DNA of 64,000 nucleotides, taken from positions 62,001 through 126,000 of the forward strand of contig JAAWBS010000038.1 in NCBI GenBank assembly GCA_022792815.1. The letters are read 5' to 3'. How positions within the stretch are numbered: position 1 is the first letter of the stretch; the number at the start of each line of letters is the position of its first letter. This DNA is from Hungatella sp. Its GTDB lineage: Bacteria; Bacillota; Clostridia; Lachnospirales; Lachnospiraceae. Position numbers and translations under genes: made by a program. The notes beneath the pieces were generated by a model. It searched no databases. It was given only the letters and a program-made list of their open reading frames with translations, and had not been told where the DNA came from. Positions 8,702 to 17,900 of this stretch are shown here, in pieces.

Positions 8702-10828
8702 ATGAAAAGTAGTAAAGGAAAGGGCCTTTTAGGCCTGCTTGCCATCCTGCTGTGCATCGGCCTGTTTGGATACTTTGGCTATGACACCATGGATGACATC
8801 AAACTGGGACTTGACTTAGAGGGCGGCGTGAGCATCACCTACCAGGCACTGAAGGACGCCCCCACGTCCGAGGAGATGTCCGATACGGTCTATAAGCTTC
8901 AGCAGAGAGTACAGAATTACAGCACCGAGGCCGAGGTGTACCAGGAAGGCTCCAACCGAATCAACATCGACATCCCGGGGGAGAACGACGCCGATGCCAT
9001 CCTGATGGAACTGGGCAAACCCGGCTCTCTGCTGTTTATGGATGAGGCGGGGAAGGTGATTCTCACCGGAGATCAGGTAGCCAGCGCAAAAGCGGGCATC
9101 ATGGAGAAAAACGGACTTCGGGAGAATATCGTCAATCTGACATTCACACCGGAGGGAAGAGAGGCTTTTGCCAAGGCCACGGAGGAGAATCTGGGAAAGA
9201 TCATCTATATTATCTATGACAATGAAGTGAAATCCTATCCTCGTGTCAATTCCGTGATCTCCGGCGGCGAGTGTTATATCGAGGGTATGGAGGATTACGA
9301 GACCGCAGAGAACTTAGCGGCCACTATCCGCATCGGTTCCCTGTCATTGGAGCTGGAGGAGCTGCGCTCCAATGTGGTAGGCGCCAAGCTGGGACAGGAG
9401 GCCATCTCTACAAGCCTTCGGGCAGCTGCCATCGGTTTTCTGATCGTAGCACTGTTTATGGTATTTGCATACCGAATTCCGGGAGTTGCCTCCGTGCTGG
9501 CCCTGTGTCTGTACGTGGGACTGGAGCTGATCCTTCTGTCCGCCTTTGAGGTGACTCTGACACTGCCCGGTATCGCCGGCATCATCCTGTCTATCGGTAT
9601 GGCAGTGGACGCCAATGTCATCATCTTTACCCGTATCAAAGAGGAGATCGGTGTGGGTAAGACTGTGAGGTCTGCCGTCAAGACCGGATTTTCCAAGGCA
9701 TTGTCCGCTATCATCGACGGCAATGTGACCACCCTGATCGCGGCGGTGGTGCTGTTCTGGAGAGGTTCCGGCACGGTAAAGGGCTTTGCCTCCACACTGG
9801 CCATCGGTATCATTCTCTCCATGTTTACGGCACTGTTTGTGACCAAGGGAGCGCTGTACGCGCTGTATGCGGCAGGGTTCCAGGACGTGAAATTCTACGG
9901 TGTGAAGAAAGCGGCCAAACCCAAGGGATTTCTGGGAAAGAAGAAGATATTCTTCACGGCTTCTATCGCCATGATCGTCCTTGGCTGGGCTGTCATGGGC
10001 ATGGGTGCGGCTTCCGGCAGAGGCGCCCTCAACTATGGTATGGACTTTAAGGGAGGAACCTCCACCAATGTGACCTTCAACGAGGACATGAGTCTGGAGG
10101 ATATCTCCGCCAAGGTGGTTCCGGTGGTGGAGAAGATCACCGGGGATCCAGAGGTGCAGACCCAGAAGGTAGCCGGCACCAACGAGGTGATCATCAAGAC
10201 CAAGACTCTGTCCGTGGAGCAGAGACAGGCATTAAATGAAGCTATGGCTGAACAGTTCGGCGTGGATTCGGCGCTGATCACCACCGAGAGCATCTCCGGC
10301 GCGGTGAGTCAGGAGATGAAGCAGGATGCCGTGGCGGCTGTGGTGATCGCTACCATCTGTATGCTGATCTATATCTGGTTCCGGTTTAAGGACATCCGCT
10401 TTGCAGCCAGTGCGGTTCTGGCCCTGGTTCACGATGTGCTGGTGGTTCTCACCTGCTACGCCGTGGCCAGATGGTCCGTGGGGTCCACGTTTATCGCCTG
10501 TATGCTGACCATCGTGGGATACTCCATCAACGCAACCATCGTGATCTTTGACCGGATCCGAGAGAATATGCAGATCAAGGACCACAAGGAGACTCTGGAG
10601 GCTTTGGTCAACCGCAGCATCACCGAGACCTTTACCAGAAGCATCAACACATCCCTCACCACGTTTATCATGGTATTTGTGCTGTTCCTTCTGGGAGTTT
10701 CCTCTATCAGGGAATTCGCCCTGCCGCTGATGGCAGGAATCATCTTCGGCGGATATTCTTCCATCTGCGTCACAGGAGCGCTGTGGTATGTGCTGACCAT
10801 GAAGAAGAAAGCGGTCAGGACCGAGTGA
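8702..10828 (+). CDS. secDF: Protein translocase subunit SecDF (fused)
   Basis: Proton-driven accessory of the SecYEG channel that pulls exported proteins across the membrane. The 708 residues contain SecD (about 1-405: first helix, DLEGG motif, periplasmic P1 domain, five helices with GIAGIILSIGMAVDANVII) fused to SecF (about 420-708: DFKGGT, then GYSINATIVIFDRIREN). The fusion is typical of many Firmicutes. AAGGAG lies before the ATG. Its stop overlaps the tgt start (TGATG), so the two are translationally coupled. yajC, another Sec accessory, lies one gene further on. Confidence 0.96.
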   Translation: MKSSKGKGLLGLLAILLCIGLFGYFGYDTMDDIKLGLDLEGGVSITYQALKDAPTSEEMSDTVYKLQQRVQNYSTEAEVYQEGSNRINIDIPGENDADAILMELGKPGSLLFMDEAGKVILTGDQVASAKAGIMEKNGLRENIVNLTFTPEGREAFAKATEENLGKIIYIIYDNEVKSYPRVNSVISGGECYIEGMEDYETAENLAATIRIGSLSLELEELRSNVVGAKLGQEAISTSLRAAAIGFLIVALFMVFAYRIPGVASVLALCLYVGLELILLSAFEVTLTLPGIAGIILSIGMAVDANVIIFTRIKEEIGVGKTVRSAVKTGFSKALSAIIDGNVTTLIAAVVLFWRGSGTVKGFASTLAIGIILSMFTALFVTKGALYALYAAGFQDVKFYGVKKAAKPKGFLGKKKIFFTASIAMIVLGWAVMGMGAASGRGALNYGMDFKGGTSTNVTFNEDMSLEDISAKVVPVVEKITGDPEVQTQKVAGTNEVIIKTKTLSVEQRQALNEAMAEQFGVDSALITTESISGAVSQEMKQDAVAAVVIATICMLIYIWFRFKDIRFAASAVLALVHDVLVVLTCYAVARWSVGSTFIACMLTIVGYSINATIVIFDRIRENMQIKDHKETLEALVNRSITETFTRSINTSLTTFIMVFVLFLLGVSSIREFALPLMAGIIFGGYSSICVTGALWYVLTMKKKAVRTE

Positions 10829-11994
10829 TGGAAAGAAATATGGAATACAGGATTATCGCCCGAGACGGCAGGGCCAAGAGGGCTCAGGTTAAGACCGTCC
10901 ACGGAGTCATCGAAACCCCGGTCTTCATGAATGTGGGGACCGTGGGGGCTATCAAAGGGGCCGTGTCCACCGATGACCTTCGGTCCATCGGCACCCAGGT
11001 GGAACTGTCCAACACCTATCATCTCCATGTGCGGACCGGGGACAGGCTGATCCGTCAGTTCGGCGGTCTCCACAAGTTTATGAACTGGGATCGGCCGATT
11101 CTGACGGACTCCGGAGGATTCCAGGTGTTTTCCCTGGCGGGCATGAGAAAGATCAAGGAGGAGGGAGTGTATTTTCACTCCCATATCAACGGGAGAAAGA
11201 TCTTCATGGGGCCCGAGGAGAGCATGCAGATTCAGTCGAACCTGGGCTCCACCATCGCCATGGCCTTCGACGAGTGTGCTCCTTACCCGGCCACGAGAGA
11301 GTACATGCGCAATTCCGTGGACAGGACCACCAGGTGGCTTTGGCGCTGCCGGGAGGAGATGGCGCGGTTAAACGCTCTGCCGGACACGATCAACCCTCAT
11401 CAGCTGCTCTTTGGCATCAACCAGGGCGGAACCTATGAGGACATCCGCATCGCCCACGCGAAAGAGATCGCCGCCATGGATCTGGACGGCTATGCCCTGG
11501 GCGGTCTGGCCGTGGGAGAGAGCCATGAGGAGATGTACCGGATCCTGGATGAGACGGTCCCCTGCCTTCCGTCGGAAAAGCCTACTTACCTGATGGGGGT
11601 GGGGACGCCGGCCAATATTCTGGAGTCAGTGGACCGGGGCGTGGATTTCTTCGACTGCGTGTATCCTTCCAGAAACGGACGCCACGGCCATGTGTACACC
11701 AACCGGGGGAAGCTGAACTTATTTAACCAGAAGTATGAGCTGGATGCCCGTCCCATCGAGGAGGGCTGCGGGTGTCCGGCCTGCCGCTCTTACACCAGAG
11801 CCTATATCCGTCATCTCTTAAAGGCAAAAGAGATGCTGGGAATGCGATTATGCGTCTTGCATAATTTATATTTTTATAATAAAATGATGGAAGAGATTCG
11901 CGACGCGATCGAAGAGCACCGTTATGCTTCCTATAAAGAAGAAAAACTCAGGGGCATGACGGATGGAGAAAGTGTTACCGTTCGCAGCCTGTGA
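10828..11994 (+). CDS. tgt: tRNA-guanine transglycosylase
   Basis: Exchanges guanine-34 for preQ1 in tRNAs for Asp, Asn, His and Tyr during queuosine synthesis. The 388-residue TIM-barrel shows the nucleophile/general-base motifs DSGGFQVFSL and DFFDCVYPSRNGRHG, and the zinc site CGCPAC plus a later Cys/His (LCVLHNLYF). I use the ATG at 10828 that overlaps the secDF stop; an ATG at 10840 (MEYRII) is equally close to the family's usual start. The 3' end falls in a small hairpin (TACCGTTC/GAACGGTA, 11976-12000). It sits in the secDF-tgt-yajC order, a variant of the classic tgt-yajC-secDF cluster. Confidence 0.96.
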   Translation: MERNMEYRIIARDGRAKRAQVKTVHGVIETPVFMNVGTVGAIKGAVSTDDLRSIGTQVELSNTYHLHVRTGDRLIRQFGGLHKFMNWDRPILTDSGGFQVFSLAGMRKIKEEGVYFHSHINGRKIFMGPEESMQIQSNLGSTIAMAFDECAPYPATREYMRNSVDRTTRWLWRCREEMARLNALPDTINPHQLLFGINQGGTYEDIRIAHAKEIAAMDLDGYALGGLAVGESHEEMYRILDETVPCLPSEKPTYLMGVGTPANILESVDRGVDFFDCVYPSRNGRHGHVYTNRGKLNLFNQKYELDARPIEEGCGCPACRSYTRAYIRHLLKAKEMLGMRLCVLHNLYFYNKMMEEIRDAIEEHRYASYKEEKLRGMTDGESVTVRSL

Positions 11995-12067
11995 ACGGTA
12001 GCGAGAAAATTAAGAGAGACCGGATTTTACGTGCGAGGCGGTGAAGAAACCGGGTAAGGAGGATGTT

Positions 12068-12358
12068 ATGTTAACTGCAAGTGCTGTGGGCGGAGTTGGA
12101 TTCTGGGTGGTCTATGCCGCGTTTTTGATCGGACTTATGTATTTTATCGCAATCCGTCCCCAGAATAAAGAGAAGAAGAGACTGGCGGAGCTGATGGAGA
12201 GCATCGCGGTGGGGGACACTATATTGACATCCAGCGGCTTTTACGGCGTGGTCATCGATATGACTGACGACACGGTGATCGTGGAGTTTGGAAACAACAA
12301 GAACTGTCGGATTCCCATGCAGAAGACTGCGATTGTGCAGGTGGAGAAGCCGGAGTAA
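12068..12358 (+). CDS. yajC: Preprotein translocase subunit YajC
   Basis: A 96-residue single-pass protein that associates with SecDF. It has one N-terminal helix (about 10-30), the family signature YFIAIRPQNKEKKRL directly after it, and a small beta-rich cytoplasmic domain (GDTILTSSGFYGVVIDM). The ATG at 12068 has AAGGAGG upstream; an earlier in-frame ATG at 12041 lacks a site. It is 73 bases after tgt. Confidence 0.94.
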   Translation: MLTASAVGGVGFWVVYAAFLIGLMYFIAIRPQNKEKKRLAELMESIAVGDTILTSSGFYGVVIDMTDDTVIVEFGNNKNCRIPMQKTAIVQVEKPE

Positions 12359-12478
12359 CCGGCTTTCACAGAAGTCAGTGTAACGTCTGGAGCTGCATGT
12401 GTGTTAAAAGAGGAGAGATGGTCTTCTGCTTTACGAAGTGAGGCAGGAGATCGTTTGCTGTAAGAAGGAGTGGCAGAC

Positions 12479-13099
12479 ATGATTCGAAATCTGGTGTTTG
12501 ATATGGGCAACGTGTTGGTGTATTATGATTCGAGAAGGGCAAGTCGGGTGTTTGCGGCGGACGAGGCGGAGATGGAGCTGGTGAACACCTCTGTGTTCGT
12601 ATCACCGGAGTGGGTGATGCTGGATATGGGAGTGATCTCGGATGAAGAGGCTTTGAAGAGGATGCAGGCCCGGCTCCCGGAGGGGCACGCAAGGGAGGCT
12701 GCCAGACTCTGCATGGAGCACTGGCATGAGTACTGCATGTGGCCGGTGCCGGGGATGGAGGAATTGGTCATCCGGCTGAAAGAGCAGGGGTTTGGGCTGT
12801 ATCTGTGTTCCAATGCGGCGATTCGTATGGTCGACTGCTGCCAGGATGTGATCCCGGGGATCCGCCTCTTCGACGGGGTCTTGTTCTCTGCCGAGGAAAA
12901 GTGTATGAAGCCTCAGAAGGAGATGTATCACCATCTGTTTGATCGGTTCCATCTGGACCCGAAGGAGTGCTTTTTTATTGATGACCAGCCTCTCAATATC
13001 CAGGGGGCCAGGGAATGCGGCATGGACGGTTACTGTTTTGCGGACGGAGATGTGGAGAAGCTCACAAATGTGCTGGAGGCGCTGAAGGATCTGGGATAA
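12479..13099 (+). CDS. HAD superfamily phosphatase (subfamily IA, YihX-like)
   Basis: A 206-residue haloacid-dehalogenase hydrolase. Motif I is FDMGNVLVYYD (nucleophile Asp and, two on, Gly-Asn rather than the usual Asp), motif II is CSNAA, motif III is the Lys in EEKCMKPQKEMY, motif IV is FIDDQPLNI. The replacement of the second motif-I Asp by Asn is shared with YihX-like sugar phosphatases. An AAGGAG lies 8 bases before the ATG at 12479; the GTG at 12470 overlaps that site and is unlikely. Substrate unknown; a sugar phosphate is likely. Confidence 0.85.
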   Translation: MIRNLVFDMGNVLVYYDSRRASRVFAADEAEMELVNTSVFVSPEWVMLDMGVISDEEALKRMQARLPEGHAREAARLCMEHWHEYCMWPVPGMEELVIRLKEQGFGLYLCSNAAIRMVDCCQDVIPGIRLFDGVLFSAEEKCMKPQKEMYHHLFDRFHLDPKECFFIDDQPLNIQGARECGMDGYCFADGDVEKLTNVLEALKDLG

Positions 13100-13148
13100 C
13101 GGCCGGAAGCGTGGTTGGGCAAAGGAAATCTTGGGAAGGAAAGAGCGT

Positions 13149-14513
13149 ATGGAGACAGAAAGGAAAGAAGCATCTCAGTCAAAAGCTATAATACGAGAGA
13201 CATTCCAGATGGCCTGGCCAGCTGTTTTGGAGTCTTTTTTTGTTGCCCTGGCCGGTATGATCGACTCTCTGATGGTCAGTTCCATCGGAGCCTATGCAGT
13301 GGCGGCGGTAGGTCTTACCACCCAGCCCAAGTTTATCGGTCTGGCTCCTTTTGTGGCAGCTAATGTGGCGGTGTCTGCCATCGTGGCCAGGAGGAAAGGA
13401 CAGGAAGACAGAAAAGGAGCCAACCAGACTCTGGTGGCGGCTCTGACATTTGTAGTGTTGGCAGGAATTGTAGTCAGTGTTCTCTGCGTGGCTTTGGCAG
13501 ATCCCATCATCCGTCTGTGCGGGTCCAATGAGGACACCCATGAGGCGGCGGTGGTTTATTTTCAGATCATTATGGGCGGCATGATGTTTAACATTATCTC
13601 GCTGGCCATCAACGCGGCCCAGCGGGGGGCCGGGCGTACCAAGATCGCCATGAAGACCAATGTGACGGCCAATGTGCTGAATATGATCGGGAACTATCTG
13701 CTGATCGGAGGCAAACTGGGCTTCCCCGCACTGGGGATTCGGGGCGCGGCTCTGGCCACGGTATTCGGAACCGTAGTAGCCTGCGGCATGAGCATCCTGT
13801 CAGTGCTCCCCAAGGACGGTTTTGTCAGTGTCCCCTATATTCTGGCAAAGAAGATCCGATTTTCCGTGATGTCCCTGAAAGGGATTTTCCATATCGGTTC
13901 CAACATTTTTCTGGAACAGATCCTTCTGAGGATCGGTTTTATGTCTGTGGCCGTCATGACGGCCAAGCTGGGGACCGACGCTTTTGCGGCTCACCAGGTG
14001 GGGATGAATGTGATGAGCCTGTCGTTTTCTTTTGGAGACGGGATGCAGGTGGCGGCGGTAGCCCTCATCGGGCGAAGCCTGGGGGAGGAGAAACCGGAAC
14101 TGGCCAAAATATACGGCGGTATCTGCCAGAAGATGGGTATGGCCATCTCTCTGGTGCTGGCGGTGTTCTATCTGCTGGGAGGAAGATTTCTCTACAGCCT
14201 GTATTTTGAGGAAGCTCACATTGTCGCCATGGGTGTGGAGATTATGAGGGTCATCGTGATCATCGTCATCCTGCAGATCTCTCAGGTCATCTATATGGGA
14301 TGTTTAAGAGGCGCCGGGGATGTGCTGTTTACCACAGTGGCCTCCACGGTCAGTGTAACATTTGTCCGAACCCTCTGTTCCTATGCCCTGTGTTATACCT
14401 TTGGCCTGGGGCTGATCGGAATCTGGTTTGGAGTGGTGTGTGACCAGTTCTGCCGGTTCATGCTGACCCGATGGAGGTTTAAGTCGGGAGTCTGGACCAG
14501 AGTGAAGATCTAA
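13149..14513 (+). CDS. MATE family efflux transporter
   Basis: A 454-residue protein with twelve hydrophobic segments in two homologous halves, the pattern of the MATE (NorM/DinF) family, which export drugs or metabolites using Na+ or H+. Recognisable segments are the first helix (MAWPAVLESFFVALAGMID) and the start of the second half (GSNIFLEQILLRIGFMSVAV). The ATG at 13149 follows AAGGAA; a TTG at 13131 is the alternative. Substrate cannot be read from the sequence. Confidence 0.9.
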   Translation: METERKEASQSKAIIRETFQMAWPAVLESFFVALAGMIDSLMVSSIGAYAVAAVGLTTQPKFIGLAPFVAANVAVSAIVARRKGQEDRKGANQTLVAALTFVVLAGIVVSVLCVALADPIIRLCGSNEDTHEAAVVYFQIIMGGMMFNIISLAINAAQRGAGRTKIAMKTNVTANVLNMIGNYLLIGGKLGFPALGIRGAALATVFGTVVACGMSILSVLPKDGFVSVPYILAKKIRFSVMSLKGIFHIGSNIFLEQILLRIGFMSVAVMTAKLGTDAFAAHQVGMNVMSLSFSFGDGMQVAAVALIGRSLGEEKPELAKIYGGICQKMGMAISLVLAVFYLLGGRFLYSLYFEEAHIVAMGVEIMRVIVIIVILQISQVIYMGCLRGAGDVLFTTVASTVSVTFVRTLCSYALCYTFGLGLIGIWFGVVCDQFCRFMLTRWRFKSGVWTRVKI

Positions 14514-14942
14514 GGAGTCCGGGGGACAGACTAGGCAAGCAGGCAGCGGTGATATTTTTTATTCCGATGAAATAGATATGAGGTCAGAGGCTAGTGCAGC
14601 AGAAATTACAGAGTTTATACTGGCCTGGAGAAGCCATCGTGACCGGTGGACTATGCAGGCAATATATAAATATGATACTAAGGTCAAAAGGTCAGAATTC
14701 CCACTACACCAGTGTACAGGAGGATTTTTGTCCTTGGGACTCGAAAGACACAGAGAAGTCGCCGTTTTTTCAGAAAAAGAGGGGATTCGACGTGTTTTAG
14801 GATTGCGGGCTACCGAGTGCCGGTGATGTCCCTTTGGCAGTGACCGAAGGGGAGCGAGTACACATAGTGCGGAGCGATCTGTGTATCATAGGGGCAAAAT
14901 ACCATTTGCACCCAACATTATCATGATTGAAGGAGGGTTGAC
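14514..14942. other. Intergenic region before the M60-like gene
   Basis: No convincing gene. The right half holds two adjacent hairpins: CCCTTTGG/CCGAAGGG near 14829-14853 and TACACA/TGTGTA near 14859-14886, then AAGGAGGG just before the next start. No known riboswitch motif was recognised. The long 5' region could carry control of the surface protein. Confidence 0.4.
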
Positions 14943-17900
14943 ATGAAGAGAAGAGTGGCTGTAGTGATGGCAGCTCTGTTGGCTTTACAGAGTCCTGTTC
15001 AAAATGTGAATGCCAGCGCTTCTGTACCAGACAGCAGCCGTCTCACGGAGACGGAATCAAGCTCCGGAGGCGGAGAACAGAGCGGCGGTGGAGGGACTGC
15101 CGACAGACCGGCAGAGTCCGAGGAGGAGACTTCCAAGAGTGAGTCCGAGGGAGAAGAGACTCCGGGAAGCGGGGCTCAGGGAGAAGGAAATACCTTGGAG
15201 GATGAAGGAGAAGCAGGGCTAGAAGAGTCTGGGAGTGAGAGCAAGCCGGAATCAGATGAGAGTGAAGGTGAGACGAAACCTGGGAGCGATGAATCCGAAG
15301 GCGGGACGAAGCCGGAATCAGATGAGAGCGAGGGCGAGACGGAATCGGATGAGAGCGAAGGTGAGAGCAAGCCGGAATCGGATGAGAGTGAAGGTGAGAC
15401 GAAGCCTGGAAGCGACGGATCCGAAGGCGAGACGAAGCCGGGGATCGATGGATCCGAAGATGAGACGAAGCCGGGGACCGGAGAAAATGGCAGTGCAGGT
15501 AAGCCCGACGGGGAGAAGCCGGCAGAAAAGCCGGATGGTAGCGGCGGACTGGCAGTGGAGAGTCCTGAGAAGAAAGGACAGAAGCTGACCGGAGATGAGG
15601 AAGAAGATGATACCGGCTGGCTTCGGCTGAATCTGAAGGGAGTGACTGAGGCAAGGGAGTCTCACTGGACGTTAGAGCTTCAGCCGACAGGAGACGGACT
15701 GGAGGCTATCATCCAGGAGATTACTCTGTCTGAGATGACAGACGGACAGTATGGAGAAGAAGAATGTCTGATCGAGGACATTCCCAACGGCCGATATGAC
15801 CTGTTTTTGACTCCCATGGAGGGAGACGATTGCTCTTACCTTCCGTATGAGCAGAAAAGCATAAAGATTGACAGTGACATTACCACACTGTTCTTTATGA
15901 ATGATCTTCCTGAGAATTATGGGTACGAGAAAGAATCCGGAATCGGCGTACTGTCCATGGGCGACATCAACGGTGACGGGAAGGTGGATGAGAAAGACAA
16001 GGAAGAGCTGTTAAAGCTGGTGTCCATGGAGGAGATTCAGGATGAGGCTGTTTTCTGCCGGGCGGATTTAAACGGCGACGGAGCAGTGGATCTGCTGGAT
16101 GTTGTCCACTTTGCAAAATACTATAAAACAGAAGCCGGTGAGCGGACTGCCAAGCCGAAAAAGTCCCTTCTCATCCGAGAGGAAGGCATCACGGCCAGTG
16201 CCAGCAACGGAGATCGCCTGGAGGCTGCCGCAAAGGTATTTGCCGGCACGGAGTCTCTGAGACTGGAATGTGAGAACCCGATCACTCCGGATAATGTGGT
16301 GGAACTGACCGGAGAATTTGCGCGGGCCAAAACCATGGCAGGCTTTGTCATCGAACCGGTTATGGGTTCCGGGGGAAGTATCCGGGATGCGGTCATCATC
16401 GTAGAGCCGGAAGGATCGGGAAAAGCTCCCATGGAGTTTCAGGTCATTGACGGAGCAGTCAAGAAGTCACGGTCCAGGGCCACTGCCGGCAGCCTTCTGT
16501 TTGGGGCGGCGGCAAGGGCGGCAGGGGACAAGGCGGATGACTCCATGCTTCAGGGAGTTCCCATTGTCATCGATTTAGGCGGACAGGTGGCAGTAAAGAA
16601 GGTTACCATCCGGGTGAGCCGCACGTTAGATCAGAAGGATCTGGTGGAAATCTCAAAAGTAGAGTTTTTAAATGACATGGAAGACCGGATTCCGGAGGCA
16701 CAGCTGTGTATCCCGGATCGACTCTATGTCGATAACCAGGATGCTGCCTTCACAATCAGCTGGAGGAAACAGCCCAACGTCACCGGATACGAAGTGACGG
16801 TAGAAGACAAAGAGGGAGAGAGCCAGGTTCATCTGGTGGAGAACACATCTTCTCTCACAGTCAACGAGCTCAATGCCAGCAAGCTGGTCAATGGTGAGGA
16901 CTACTATGTGACGGTTCGATCGGTCAACGGGGCGTGGAGAAGCAGACCCTCCGAGAGGGTTACGGCACAGCCAAGAGCTGCCAGCATTCCGCCGGCGCCG
17001 GAGAACATCAGCATCACAGGAGGCTACAAGAGGCTGTCCATCACATGGAAAGACATGAAGGACACGGATACATACACTTTGTATTACCGGAAAGCCGATG
17101 ACACGTCGGCAGAGTATCAGTCCATAGAGGGCATCGCGGAGAACCGATACGAGCTTCGGGATCTGGAGGATGTGACTCGGTATGAGATCTGTCTGAGCGG
17201 AACCAACCGTTTGGGAGAAGGACCGAAATCACTGCCTTATATCGGTACCACCCTCTCCCTGGATCCGCCGGTGACTCCCAATTACAAGCTGATCAACGTA
17301 CCGGTGGAAGGGAGCCATACGGCACATGTGGAGGCAGTGGCCCATGGCGGTACGGACGTACATGAGTTTGACGTGGTGGACAACAATTATGTCACCAGCT
17401 GGGTGAGGGATGACTGGGATGCAGGTTACAGCTATCCGGGAGAGAACAAATCCCCCATCGTCACCCTTGACGGGGAGTATGAGATGGACACCATCGCCCT
17501 GATTCCTGATGAAGAGCAGAAGTTTGGCCTGAAAGGCGCCACCATCTATTATTGGGACAGCCAGGGGACGAAGACTAAGATGGAGGCAACCATAAGCCGC
17601 AAGACCAGCAACAACAAGGCTTACTATATGGTTCAGGCGAAGGAGCCGTTTACGGCGAAGCGGGTGCAGCTTGCCATAGGAAACACATACGGCTCAGAGC
17701 ATCGGATCAGCATTGCGGAACTGAAATTTTACTACTATGATTCTCTGGAGCGGGAGATCATGAGTCTGTATGAAGACTCCTATCACGTCAGCTTGAGAGG
17801 AGATGTCCATCAGGCAGACATCGATGCATTGAGGAATCGGCTTGGTGTCCCGGACGAGGTGAGCGGGGAGCTTCATCCCAAGGCGGAGATTCTGGAGGCG

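Noticed and set aside
14578-14826. Two short overlapping plus-strand frames before the surface gene
   Set aside because: No ribosome site, unlike codon use, and no family resemblance.
14829-14890. c-di-GMP riboswitch before the surface peptidase, suggested by hairpins and the cyclase upstream
   Set aside because: The conserved core motifs of GEMM-I or GEMM-II could not be found.
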